64,000 nt of DNA from Mucilaginibacter pedocola. GTDB lineage: Bacteria; Bacteroidota; Bacteroidia; Sphingobacteriales; Sphingobacteriaceae. The number at the start of each line of letters is the position of its first letter. Position 1 is the first letter of the stretch. The stretch spans positions 1-64,000 of the forward strand of contig NZ_MBTF01000039.1 in assembly GCF_002013915.1 (NCBI RefSeq). The letters are read 5' to 3'. The notes under the pieces were generated by a model. That model had not been told where the DNA came from. It did not search any database and saw nothing but the letters and a program-made list of their open reading frames with translations. A program made the position numbers and the translations under genes. Positions 50,210 through 58,732 of the stretch are shown one piece after another.

Positions 50210-53200
50210 ATGCCCGATTTTTCGCACTTACACGTCCACACCCAGTTTTCGCTGCTCGACGGCGCCGCCGATATAAGCAAATTATATAAAAAGGCTGCTG
50301 CCGACGGCATGAAGGCCCTGGCCATTACCGACCATGGTAACATGTTCGGTGTGTTTAAATTTGTGGCCGAAGCCGGCAAGCATGGCGTTAAACCCATTGT
50401 AGGCTGCGAGTTTTACGTGGTTGAGGACCGCCATAAAAAGCAGTTCACTAAAGAGAAAAAAGATAAGCGTTACCACCAGCTAATGCTGGCCAAAAATGCC
50501 GAGGGGTATAAAAACCTTATCAAGCTTTGTTCGCTCGGTTACATGGAAGGCCTTTACAGCAAGTGGCCCCGTATAGATAAGGAGCTTATTGTAAAATACC
50601 ACAAGGGTATCATTGCCACCACCTGCTGCCTGGGTGCATCGGTACCGCAGGCTATTTTGCGTGATGGCGAAGACGCAGCCGAAATAGAATTTAAATGGTG
50701 GCTCGACCTTTTTGGCGAGGATTTTTATATAGAGATGCAGCGCCACGATATTCCGGAGCAGAATACCGTGAATGCCGTGCTGATGAAATTTGCCAAGAAG
50801 TACAACGTAAAGGTGATCTGCTCTAACGACTCGCATTACGTTGACCAGCAGGACTCGAATGCGCACGATATTTTGCTTTGCGTAAATACCGGCGACTTAC
50901 AGAGCACCCCCATAGCTACCGACGAGGAAGGCGGTAAAGGCTATCGTTTTGGTTTCACTAACGACCAGTTCTACTTCAAAACGCAGGCCGAAATGGGCAA
51001 GCTGTTCGCCGATATCCCGGAGTCGTTAGATAATACCGGCGAGATCGTTGATAAGGTAGATGTGCTGAAGCTGAAGCGCGACATTCTGCTGCCTAACTAC
51101 GTTATCCCCCCTGAGTTTAAGATCCACAGCGATATGACGCCCGATGCCGATACGCTGAACCAGTGGGAATACCTGAAACACATAACTTTTAAAGGCGCAA
51201 AAGAGCGCTACATAGATATAAGCCCCGAGGCGGAAGAGCGTATCAACTTCGAGTTGTTCACCATCCGTACTATGGGTTTTGCGGGTTACTTCTTAATTGT
51301 GGCCGACTTTATTAAGGCTGGCCGCGATATGGGTGTATTTATAGGCCCGGGCCGTGGTTCGGCGGCGGGATCGGTGGTGGCCTACTGTACGGGTATCACC
51401 AATATCGACCCGATGAAGTACAACCTCCTCTTCGAGCGTTTCCTGAACCCCGACCGTAAATCGATGCCCGATATTGATACGGACTTTGACGACTCGGGCC
51501 GCCAGCGTGTTATCGACTACGTGGTTGACAAGTACGGCAAAAACCAGGTGGCGCAGATCATCACCTACGGCTCCATGGCCGCCCGTACCAGTATACAGGA
51601 TGTGGGGCGCGTGTTGGACATGCCGCTTGCAGATGTGAACGCCCTGAAGAAATTGGTGCCCGATACTTTGGGTATCAACTTAAAGCAAGCTATTGAGCAG
51701 GTACCCGAACTGCAGGCCATCCACAAATCCGACGAGTTGAAAGGCATCGTGCTTCGCGAAGCGGAAAAACTGGAAGGTTCGGTACGTAATACGGGTGTGC
51801 ACGCAGCGGGCCTTATTATTGCGCCATACGACTTAACAGAGATCGTTCCGGTAGCTACCGCCAAAGATTCGGACCTGTTGGTTACCCAGTACGATGGGCG
51901 CGTAATTGAAGATGCCGGTGTAATTAAGATGGACTTTTTGGGGTTGAAGACCCTTACCATTATTAAGGACGCACTGCGCATGATCAAAGCCAACCACGGG
52001 GTGGAGATAGATATAGACTACATCCCGCTGGACGATACCAAAACTTATGAGCTTTACCAGCGCGGTGATACCAACGGTACTTTCCAGTTTGAAAGTGATG
52101 GTATGCAAATGTACCTGCGCGATCTGAAGCCCGATAAATTTGAGGACTTAATTGCCATGAACGCTCTGTACCGCCCGGGCCCGATAGAGTACATCCCCAA
52201 CTTTATTAAACGTAAGCACGGGCTGGAACCCATTGTGTTCGATTTGGATGACATGGAAGAATACCTGGGCGAAACCTATGGTATTACCGTGTACCAGGAG
52301 CAGGTGATGCTTTTATCGCAAAAGCTGGCTGGCTTTAGTAAGGGCGATGCCGACGTTTTGCGTAAGGCGATGGGTAAAAAGCAAATTGAGGTACTCAACA
52401 AAATGGAGGCCCAGTTTATGGATGGGGCCGTAGCCAAGGGGCACCCTAAAGATAAACTCAACAAAATATGGACAGACTGGAAGGCTTTTGCCCAGTACGC
52501 GTTCAATAAATCGCACTCTACCTGTTACGCCTTTGTGGCCTACCAAACGGCATACCTTAAAGCGCATTACCCGGCAGAATACATGGCTGCAGTATTGAAC
52601 AACCAGAACAGTATGGAGAAGATCACCTTCTTTATGGAAGAGTGCCGCCGTATGGGTGTTGAGGTGTTGGGCCCGGATATCAACGAGAGCGAGATGAGTT
52701 TTGGTGCCAACAAAAAAGGGGTGATACGCTTTGGTATGGCGGGCGTAAAAGGCGTGGGCGAAAAGGCCGTAGAAAGTATCATAGAAGAGCGCAACGAACG
52801 CGGCCCCTATACCAGCGTTTACGATTTTGCGCAACGAAGCAACACGCGCTCGGTAAACCGTAAATCGTACGAGAATTTGGTTTATGGCGGTGCATTTGAT
52901 TGCTTCGGGCTGAGGCGCTCGCAGTTCTTCGCCAAAACCGAGAACGGGCTTTTAACCGGTGTAGAGCGCCTGATCAAATACGGTAACGATTACCAAAATA
53001 CCAAGAACAGTTCGCAATCGTCGCTGTTCGGTGGCGAAGTAGCTTCTTACATACCCGAACCGGCTATGCCCGAGTGCGAGGAATGGCCTCTGATAGAGCG
53101 TTTGAAGTATGAGAAGGATGTAATTGGTATTTACCTTACCGGTCACCCGCTGGATAACTATAAGCTAGAGCTGGAGAAATATTGCAACACCACCATCAGC

Positions 53201-53800
53201 GAGTTAAAGGATATACAGAAAGCCCGCACCGGAGAGGGTGGCGAAGAGGTAATGAACAACCTGGCCAACCTGCGCAAACGCGGCGAAATAAATATTGGCG
53301 GGCTGATAGGCACCGTAAGCCACCGCATGACCAAAATGGGCAAACCTTTTGGCACCTTTATGCTGGAGGATTATAACGAATCTTACGAGTTCGCCTTCTT
53401 CGGCGAGGACTATGTGAAATTCCGCAACCTGATGGTAGACGGGTATTTCCTGCACATCAAAGGAAACATTGAAGAAAAATTCAGGCAGAAAGATAACTGG
53501 GACCTGCGCGTAACTGCCATGTGCCTGCTATCAGAAATGCGCGAGAAGCTCACCAAATCCATCACCGTGAACCTGGACATTAACATGTTGAACAACCAGG
53601 TGATCGAAAACCTGCTAAAGATGGTGAGCACCAACAACGAACGTTATCCCGCGCGCACCTGTTCACTCAAATTTAAGATAAACGATGGCGAAGATTCGCT
53701 GGTAGTGAACCTGGCCTCCAAAAGCCACAAAGTAAACCCCAGCGACGACCTGATGGCGGATATTTTAAGCTTGACAAATAGCCCGGCGGTACTGGCTTAG
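50210..53800 (+). CDS. dnaE: DNA polymerase III subunit alpha
   Basis: A 1196-residue replicative polymerase (DnaE1 type). An N-terminal PHP domain begins FSHLHVHTQFSLLDGA (4-19) with further metal-binding residues. The palm has GPGRGSAAGSVVAYCTGIT near 380-398 and the catalytic aspartates in MPDIDTDFDD near 418-427. A third Asp region and the fingers follow (YNPLNPD-like LFERFLNPDRKS). Next are the helix-hairpin-helix region (GVKGVGEKAVESI near 845) and an OB-fold domain (INIGGLIGTVSHRMTKMGKPF near 1027-1047). The C-terminal tail is short. Length and order match Bacteroidota DnaE. A KilA-N gene follows on the same strand after 138 bases. Confidence 0.95.
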   Translation: MPDFSHLHVHTQFSLLDGAADISKLYKKAAADGMKALAITDHGNMFGVFKFVAEAGKHGVKPIVGCEFYVVEDRHKKQFTKEKKDKRYHQLMLAKNAEGYKNLIKLCSLGYMEGLYSKWPRIDKELIVKYHKGIIATTCCLGASVPQAILRDGEDAAEIEFKWWLDLFGEDFYIEMQRHDIPEQNTVNAVLMKFAKKYNVKVICSNDSHYVDQQDSNAHDILLCVNTGDLQSTPIATDEEGGKGYRFGFTNDQFYFKTQAEMGKLFADIPESLDNTGEIVDKVDVLKLKRDILLPNYVIPPEFKIHSDMTPDADTLNQWEYLKHITFKGAKERYIDISPEAEERINFELFTIRTMGFAGYFLIVADFIKAGRDMGVFIGPGRGSAAGSVVAYCTGITNIDPMKYNLLFERFLNPDRKSMPDIDTDFDDSGRQRVIDYVVDKYGKNQVAQIITYGSMAARTSIQDVGRVLDMPLADVNALKKLVPDTLGINLKQAIEQVPELQAIHKSDELKGIVLREAEKLEGSVRNTGVHAAGLIIAPYDLTEIVPVATAKDSDLLVTQYDGRVIEDAGVIKMDFLGLKTLTIIKDALRMIKANHGVEIDIDYIPLDDTKTYELYQRGDTNGTFQFESDGMQMYLRDLKPDKFEDLIAMNALYRPGPIEYIPNFIKRKHGLEPIVFDLDDMEEYLGETYGITVYQEQVMLLSQKLAGFSKGDADVLRKAMGKKQIEVLNKMEAQFMDGAVAKGHPKDKLNKIWTDWKAFAQYAFNKSHSTCYAFVAYQTAYLKAHYPAEYMAAVLNNQNSMEKITFFMEECRRMGVEVLGPDINESEMSFGANKKGVIRFGMAGVKGVGEKAVESIIEERNERGPYTSVYDFAQRSNTRSVNRKSYENLVYGGAFDCFGLRRSQFFAKTENGLLTGVERLIKYGNDYQNTKNSSQSSLFGGEVASYIPEPAMPECEEWPLIERLKYEKDVIGIYLTGHPLDNYKLELEKYCNTTISELKDIQKARTGEGGEEVMNNLANLRKRGEINIGGLIGTVSHRMTKMGKPFGTFMLEDYNESYEFAFFGEDYVKFRNLMVDGYFLHIKGNIEEKFRQKDNWDLRVTAMCLLSEMREKLTKSITVNLDINMLNNQVIENLLKMVSTNNERYPARTCSLKFKINDGEDSLVVNLASKSHKVNPSDDLMADILSLTNSPAVLA

Positions 53801-53802
53801 GA

Positions 53803-53842
53803 TTTGATATGAAAGACAAAATATTTGACCGTTGATATCAAA
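53803..53842. promoter_or_regulatory. inverted repeat upstream of the KilA-N gene
   Basis: TTTGATAT (53803-53810) and ATATCAAA (53835-53842) are perfect eight-base arms. A TATAAT lies at 53918-53923, 15 bases before the start codon, with no -35 element at normal spacing. An operator or mobile-element edge is possible. Confidence 0.3.
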
Positions 53843-53938
53843 GTCGTTCAAAGTTAGCACTACCCATGATTTGACGAAGGAAATACAGAATCTAAAGAAC
53901 GCACCTGTCACACTTGGTATAATATCAACCTAATCATT

Positions 53939-54925
53939 ATGAGCAAAATACAAGTAAAAGGTACCAATATCACTATCATAAATCAGAATGATGACGATTA
54001 TTTATCGTTGACGGACATGGTTTCAAATATCGAAGACGGTACTAAATTAATTGAACGTTGGCTCAATAGTAAAACTACGGTAGATTTTTTAGGCGTTTGG
54101 GAACAACTAAATAACACGAATTTTAAAACCCCGGAATTCAGGGGAATTAGGGAAAATGTAGGTTCGGGGAGCTACTTTTTATCCGTAAAAAAATGGGTAG
54201 AGCAAACCAATGCAATAGGTGTTTATGCCAAAGCGGGGCGATACGGAAGCGGAACATGGGCGCAAGTTGATATTGCTTTCGAATTTTGCAGTTATATAAG
54301 CCCTGAGTTTAAACTCTTGCTAATAACAGAGTTTCGGAATCTAAAAAAGAGAGAAGCAAGTGCAATTGAACAGGTCTGGGATTTCCGGCGCTTCTTAACT
54401 AAAGCTAATTGGCGCATTCAAACAGACGCCATTCAGGAGGTATTGGTACCGTTGCGAAACTTACCTAAACATAAAGAAGGAATTATATATGCTGACGAAG
54501 CAGAAGTTTTAAATATGGTAGTATTTAACAAAACCGCCAAGGAATGGAATTCTGAAAACCCGGAAGCAATTAAAAAAGGGCATAACATACGAGATTACGG
54601 CAGCACCCATCAATTAATTGTAATTGCTAATTTGGAGTCTTTAAATGCAGAGTTGATCAGAAACGGAATTAAACAATACGATAGGATCTTAATGCTAAGA
54701 CAGGCGGCAATACAACAACTAAAATCTCTGTCAAAAAGTACCGCAATACAAGACATGTATATTGATAGCCCGAATATTGAAAAGTATAAAAAAATCGATA
54801 TCAAAGCTGTCGATAGCGAAAAGCAAAGCCCCCAATTAAATCAACATAAAGGTCTCAACAAAGATTCAAAAGGCGAGAGATCAGACGAACAAAAAGATTC
54901 GCCTTCAACAGGCGAATTATTTTAA
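53939..54925 (+). CDS. KilA-N domain-containing protein
   Basis: A 328-residue protein with an N-terminal KilA-N DNA-binding domain. The domain is seen in DDYLSLTDMVSNIEDGTKLI (about 19-38), ERWLNSKTTVDFLGVWEQLNN and KKWVEQTNAIGVYAKAGRYGSGTWAQVDIAFEFCSYISPEF (about 85-125). The C-terminal half is helical, with LMLRQAAIQQLKSL, and ends in a charged low-complexity tail (KQSPQLNQHKGLNKDSKGER). KilA-N proteins are typical of phages and genomic islands. The DNA is A+T-rich compared with dnaE before it, and its stop codon shares the bases TTAA with the stop of the convergent HxlR gene. This suggests a laterally acquired single-gene insertion. Confidence 0.9.
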   Translation: MSKIQVKGTNITIINQNDDDYLSLTDMVSNIEDGTKLIERWLNSKTTVDFLGVWEQLNNTNFKTPEFRGIRENVGSGSYFLSVKKWVEQTNAIGVYAKAGRYGSGTWAQVDIAFEFCSYISPEFKLLLITEFRNLKKREASAIEQVWDFRRFLTKANWRIQTDAIQEVLVPLRNLPKHKEGIIYADEAEVLNMVVFNKTAKEWNSENPEAIKKGHNIRDYGSTHQLIVIANLESLNAELIRNGIKQYDRILMLRQAAIQQLKSLSKSTAIQDMYIDSPNIEKYKKIDIKAVDSEKQSPQLNQHKGLNKDSKGERSDEQKDSPSTGELF

Positions 54926-55320
54926 AGGGACTCGATCTCAACTACCGCCTCCCTAAACGTATAACAACTCTCGTCAGCCACCTTAATGGTATCGCTGTTC
55001 ACGGTTAAAAAGTGGGCTCCCCATTTTTCTAAGGCGTAAAATATGGTGGCCAGTTCTTTACCCAGCGGGGTGAAGGAATACTCTACCCGTGGTGGTACTT
55101 CGGGATATATTTTGCGGGCTACTATTTTATCTTCTTCCAGTTCGCGGAGTTGTTGCGAAAGCATCTTTTCGGTCATGCCTTCAATGTTGCGGCGTATCTC
55201 GCTGTAGCGTTTTGGGCCATCCATTAGCTGGTTCAATATCTTTACTTTCCACTTGCCGCTTATTACGCTGAGGGCGGCTTCCATGCTACAGGTGTATTCG
55301 GGATGTCGTTGTTTTGTCAT
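54922..55320 (-). CDS. HxlR-family transcriptional regulator
   Basis: A 132-residue MarR-like winged helix of the HxlR type. The pattern CSMEAALSVISGKWKVKILNQLMDGPKRYSEIRR (about 11-44) with Cys11, then MTEKMLSQQLRELEEDKIV (about 50-68) and the wing VPPRVEYSFTPLGKEL, is diagnostic. The Cys near the N-terminus can sense oxidants or electrophiles in relatives. The start chosen is the ATG at 55318-55320 (MTKQRHPEYT), since the frame upstream runs into the shared promoter region. It is divergent from an SDR gene, a common arrangement in which HxlR controls the oxidoreductase. Confidence 0.92.
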   Translation of the reverse strand: MTKQRHPEYTCSMEAALSVISGKWKVKILNQLMDGPKRYSEIRRNIEGMTEKMLSQQLRELEEDKIVARKIYPEVPPRVEYSFTPLGKELATIFYALEKWGAHFLTVNSDTIKVADESCYTFREAVVEIESL

Positions 55321-55369
55321 CTTTAAAAAGCTGATAATGAGTTTAGCGCAAATGCGCCCATAACCTACC

Positions 55370-55432
55370 AAATGGTGCGCTCCATACAAAATGGTGCATT
55401 CTTGACGAGGATTTACGGCTGATGTACCTTTG
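55370..55432 (+). promoter_or_regulatory. SDR promoter with candidate HxlR operator repeats
   Basis: TTG (55402-55404) and TACCTTTG (55425-55432) are 20 bases apart, a full Bacteroidota promoter, with the SDR start 20 bases on. Upstream, AAATGGTGC occurs twice (55370-55378 and 55389-55397), 19 bases apart, about two helical turns. These direct repeats suit a dimeric HxlR regulator placed to activate or block the -33 region. Confidence 0.6.
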
Positions 55433-55451
55433 AGTCATCAAAACAAAGATA

Positions 55452-56207
55452 ATGAAAAAGTTAGCTAACAAAACAGCAGTAATAACAGGCGGCAACAGTG
55501 GTATAGGCCTGGCCACAGCACAAGAATTTATAGCCCAGGGTGCAAAAGTGACCATCACCGGGCGTAACCAAAAAGCCATTGACGAGGCAGTTGCACAGCT
55601 TGGCGAAAATGCCTCGGGCATTATTGCCGACAGCGGCAGCATGGCCCAAATAAAAACCATAGGCGAACAGGTAAAAGCCATCACCCCGAATATCGATATC
55701 ATATTCATTAACGCCGGTATTGGCAAATTCAACTCGGTAGAGCAAATGGACGAGGAGATGTTCGATGATATTATGGACATCAACTTTAAAGGTGCCTACT
55801 TCACCCTGCAACAGTTATTGCCATTAGTTAACGAAGGCGGTTCTATCATCTTCAACACTTCTATCAACGCACATATTGGTATGGCAGGCGCAAGTGTTTA
55901 TGCAGCAAGCAAGGCAGCTTTACTATCGCTTACCAAAAACCTGGCGGTAGAATTATTGCCACGTAAAATACGCGTAAACTCGGTAAGCCCCGGCCCTGTT
56001 GGTACTCCATTGCACAGTGCCGATAAACTGGGCATCAGCGATGAGCAGCTACAGCAAATGGGCGAAGGCATATTGAAACAGATCCCAATAGGCCGTTTTG
56101 GCACCATGGAAGAACTGGCCAAAGTGGTTACCTTCTTTGCTTCGGATGATTCTACCTTCCTGTTAGGCTCCGAACTGATAGCCGACGGCGGTATGTATAA
56201 TTTATAA
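55452..56207 (+). CDS. short-chain dehydrogenase/reductase under HxlR control
   Basis: A 251-residue classical SDR. The cofactor motif is TGGNSGIGLATAQ (12-24), NAG is in FINAGIG near 89-95, and the catalytic residues are Ser in NTSINAH near 138 and Tyr/Lys in YAASKAA near 152-158. The C-terminus has GSELIADGGMYNL. Proteins of this pairing are often reductases of quinones or aldehydes induced by stress, and the substrate here is unknown. It is divergent from the HxlR gene and ends at a strong terminator shared with the convergent S4-domain gene. Confidence 0.9.
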   Translation: MKKLANKTAVITGGNSGIGLATAQEFIAQGAKVTITGRNQKAIDEAVAQLGENASGIIADSGSMAQIKTIGEQVKAITPNIDIIFINAGIGKFNSVEQMDEEMFDDIMDINFKGAYFTLQQLLPLVNEGGSIIFNTSINAHIGMAGASVYAASKAALLSLTKNLAVELLPRKIRVNSVSPGPVGTPLHSADKLGISDEQLQQMGEGILKQIPIGRFGTMEELAKVVTFFASDDSTFLLGSELIADGGMYNL

Positions 56208-56228
56208 TAACAAGCCCCTTTAAAATGG

Positions 56229-56264
56229 AAATGCCCGGCAGTTGATAAAGCTTGCCGGGCATTT
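56229..56264. terminator. bidirectional terminator between SDR and S4 genes
   Basis: AAATGCCCGGCA (56229-56240) and TGCCGGGCATTT (56253-56264) form a perfect 12-base stem with a 12-base loop, T-rich on both sides. Confidence 0.9.
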
Positions 56265-56281
56265 TTGTATTCTGATAAATG

Positions 56282-56695
56282 TTAATCCTCTTCCTCCTCG
56301 GCCTTGTCAAAAAAATTGTCCTTCAGGTCGTCGGTTTCGCGGCGGTCGCGTTTGGTGGGGCGGCCTGTACCACGATCGCGCTTGAGCACCGGCGCGTGGA
56401 ACATCGATTTGAAACCTGTAGTTTGCTCTACCGGCGTATCGTCGCGGTAAAAATTTACGGCGGTTTTGGCGTCAACACGGTTCTCCAGCAAGCCGGTTAC
56501 CGTGACTACCTTGCGTTCGGGGCCTTTCGATATATGGTAGGTTTCGCCCATCTTCACCTCGTGCGAGGGCTTTATATTGGCACCACCCAGCTTAACGCGC
56601 CCCGCCTTGCAGGCATCGGTTGCCAGCGTACGGGTTTTAAACATGCGGATGGACCACAGGTATTTATCTATTCTTAACTTTTCTTTTTCAGGCAT
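56282..56695 (-). CDS. S4-domain RNA-binding protein (Hsp15-like)
   Basis: A 137-residue protein with an N-terminal S4 RNA-binding domain (RIDKYLWSIRMFKTRTLATDACKAGRVKLGG, about 7-37). As in heat-shock protein 15, a basic, Arg-rich and partly acidic tail follows (KRDRGTGRPTKRDRRETDD and DNFFDKAEEEED). Hsp15 binds 50S subunits that carry a stalled peptidyl-tRNA after ribosome splitting. The start chosen is the ATG at 56693-56695 (MPEKEKLRIDKYLW), which overlaps the stop of the upstream ADP-ribosylglycohydrolase gene by eight bases. The family length agrees. The two genes are likely cotranscribed. Confidence 0.87.
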   Translation of the reverse strand: MPEKEKLRIDKYLWSIRMFKTRTLATDACKAGRVKLGGANIKPSHEVKMGETYHISKGPERKVVTVTGLLENRVDAKTAVNFYRDDTPVEQTTGFKSMFHAPVLKRDRGTGRPTKRDRRETDDLKDNFFDKAEEEED

Positions 56696-57638
56696 TTTCT
56701 CTCGTATACTTTCTATCCAATTCATCCGCCAGCGCAGCAATATCCTTATTCCGCGCCAGCATTAACACCCAATGCTCGGGGATGGCATCATAGCCATATT
56801 GCAAAGCTGCCAGGCCGCCGGTAACTGCTCCGGTGGTATCGGTATCAAGCCCCAAATTTACGGCTTTCAGCGCTGCTTCGGCATAAGTGCTGCTGTTCAT
56901 CAGGCACCATATGCTTGCTTCCAGCGTATGCAGCACGTAACCACTGCTTTTAATATCATCTACCGGTAGCTTATAAATATCCCCCTTCAGCAACCTGTCG
57001 AACAAAGCCACTTCTTCGGCAGCAATAGTGGTGGATGCTAAAAACTCGCCAATGTCCGTCTTCAGTTCATTGTAAATGGCCACCAGATCGTTACTCACCA
57101 GCAGCATCCGCGCAAATTCCAGGTAATAAAAGCAAGCAATTACCGACCGCACATGCGCGTGAGTGATGGATGATACCTCTTTGGTTATCCTGAAACGCTC
57201 TTCGACCGGTTTATCTTTTATATAAAGCAGCAGCGGCAAAATCCGCATCAGCGAACCGTTCCCGTTCGATTGGCTATCCATCCCTCCCGCCAATTCGGGC
57301 TTAATACCGCTTGCAATACGGTTAATGGCTTGCTGGGTGGCCATGCCTACATCAAATATTTCGCCGCGGGGTGTCCACAGGTTTTCGTAAAGCCAGCGTG
57401 CAAATTTATTGGCTATCGCCTGCAAGTCGTAACCATCTGTAAGCGCGTCGGCCAGGCAAAAGGTGAGCGAGCTATCGTCAGACCATGTTCCCGGCGGCAT
57501 GTTATACGTACCAAAACCTATCATATCCGTTACCGGCTTAGCGGCTATCTCTGCGCGCGACTTAAATTCTACCGGTACGCCCAATGCATCACCAACCGCC
57601 ACGCCAAATAAAATATCCTTCCAATAGTTTCTTTCCAT
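56688..57638 (-). CDS. ADP-ribosylglycohydrolase family protein
   Basis: A 316-residue hydrolase of the ARH/DraG family that removes ADP-ribose from proteins or nucleic acids. The Mg ligands are visible: GTWSDDSSLTFCLADAL near 50-66 for the first pair and LGLDTDTTGAVTGGLAALQYG near 265-285 for the second. FGVAVGDALGVPVEF (about 10-24) is the conserved N-terminus. The start chosen is the ATG at 57636-57638 (MERNYWKDIL). Two other Met codons lie just upstream. No partner ADP-ribosyltransferase is encoded near, so a general housekeeping or repair role is possible. Its stop overlaps the S4 gene start. Confidence 0.87.
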   Translation of the reverse strand: MERNYWKDILFGVAVGDALGVPVEFKSRAEIAAKPVTDMIGFGTYNMPPGTWSDDSSLTFCLADALTDGYDLQAIANKFARWLYENLWTPRGEIFDVGMATQQAINRIASGIKPELAGGMDSQSNGNGSLMRILPLLLYIKDKPVEERFRITKEVSSITHAHVRSVIACFYYLEFARMLLVSNDLVAIYNELKTDIGEFLASTTIAAEEVALFDRLLKGDIYKLPVDDIKSSGYVLHTLEASIWCLMNSSTYAEAALKAVNLGLDTDTTGAVTGGLAALQYGYDAIPEHWVLMLARNKDIAALADELDRKYTRENA

Positions 57639-57720
57639 TATCATTATTTCAAACGGGGGCGTGTGAAGCAAACAAATCTCCCCAAAAATCCTTTAATTTG
57701 GGCAAAATTTATTTCTTCTG

Positions 57721-58536
57721 ATGATCGAGCTTAAAAAAATGATAGAGGAAGCGTGGGAAAACCGCACACTCTTAACCGAAAACGACTATATCAACGCCAT
57801 TAACGCCGTTATCGAACGCCTTGATAAAGGTGAGATACGTGTATCGGAAATGATAGGCAACCGCTGGCATACCAACGACTGGATAAAAAAAGCGGTTATC
57901 CTTTACTTCCCTACCCGCGCTATGGAAGAAATAAAAACCGGCCCTTTTGTGTTTCACGATAAAATGAAACTGAAGACCAACTACAAAGAGCTTGGCGTGC
58001 GCGTGGTACCTCACGCTATAGCCCGTTATGGCGCTTATTTGGCCAAAGGCGTTATCATGATGCCATCGTACGTAAACATTGGTGCTTATGTAGATGAAGG
58101 TACCATGGTTGATACCTGGGCAACTGTAGGTTCGTGCGCGCAGATTGGCAAACACGTTCACCTGAGTGGTGGTGTAGGCATTGGCGGCGTATTAGAACCT
58201 GTACAAGCGTCACCTGTTATCATCGAGGATAACTGCTTTTTGGGCTCGCGCGCTATTGTGGTAGAAGGCGTACACGTAGAAAGCGAAGCCGTATTAGGTG
58301 CTAACGTGGTGCTTACCGCATCAACCAAAATTATTGATGTTACCGGCGAAGAGCCTGTAGAATATAAAGGCCGTGTGCCTGCCCGCTCGGTGGTAATTCC
58401 GGGTAGCTATACCAAAAAATTCCCTGCCGGCGAGTACCAGGTGCCTTGCGCCCTCATCATTGGCAAACGCAAAGAATCTACCGACAAAAAAACATCCCTG
58501 AACGATGCTTTGAGGGATAATAATGTAGCGGTTTAA
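57721..58536 (+). CDS. dapD: 2,3,4,5-tetrahydropyridine-2,6-dicarboxylate N-succinyltransferase
   Basis: A 271-residue left-handed beta-helix enzyme of lysine and diaminopimelate synthesis (succinylase branch). An N-terminal helical part (ELKKMIEEAWENRTLL) precedes the hexapeptide repeats, about 98-205. These include YLAKGVIMMPSYVNIGAYVD, GTMVDTWATVGSCAQIG and GGVGIGGVLEPVQASPVII. The C-terminal strand-rich end has GSYTKKFPAGEYQVPCALIIGKR, with the conserved Glu and Lys. The length equals that of E. coli DapD. It is a single gene. Two tandem palindromic repeats follow its stop. Confidence 0.95.
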   Translation: MIELKKMIEEAWENRTLLTENDYINAINAVIERLDKGEIRVSEMIGNRWHTNDWIKKAVILYFPTRAMEEIKTGPFVFHDKMKLKTNYKELGVRVVPHAIARYGAYLAKGVIMMPSYVNIGAYVDEGTMVDTWATVGSCAQIGKHVHLSGGVGIGGVLEPVQASPVIIEDNCFLGSRAIVVEGVHVESEAVLGANVVLTASTKIIDVTGEEPVEYKGRVPARSVVIPGSYTKKFPAGEYQVPCALIIGKRKESTDKKTSLNDALRDNNVAV

Positions 58537-58731
58537 GTGAATGGTTGATTGAGTTTATTAGGTGAGTGGTTGCTTTGCATCAACAAATGTGCAGCTAAAA
58601 CTACTCACCTAATTAACCATTCACCAATCAACCAGTATTACAAAGTGATAGTTGATTTGGTTTGATTAAGCGAGTGATTGCAGCAACGGCTATAACAACT
58701 CACTTAATCAACCATTCACCAATCAACCAAA
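58537..58731. repeat. two tandem palindromic repeats between dapD and the glycosyltransferase
   Basis: Unit 1 (about 58537-58638) runs from GTGAATGGTTGATTGAG to AACCATTCACC, and unit 2 (about 58639-58731) ends TTAATCAACCATTCACCAAT. They share the ATGGTTGATT/AATCAACCAT arms and the ACTCAC/GTGAGT inner parts. Unit 2 ends one base before the next start codon, so it is in the leader of the glycosyltransferase mRNA. Confidence 0.7.
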
Positions 58732-58732
58732 C

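Noticed and set aside
53871..53923. TTGACG and TATAAT as a sigma-70 type promoter for the KilA-N gene
   Set aside because: The boxes are about 41 bases apart, far from the 17 expected, and this phylum uses other consensus sequences.
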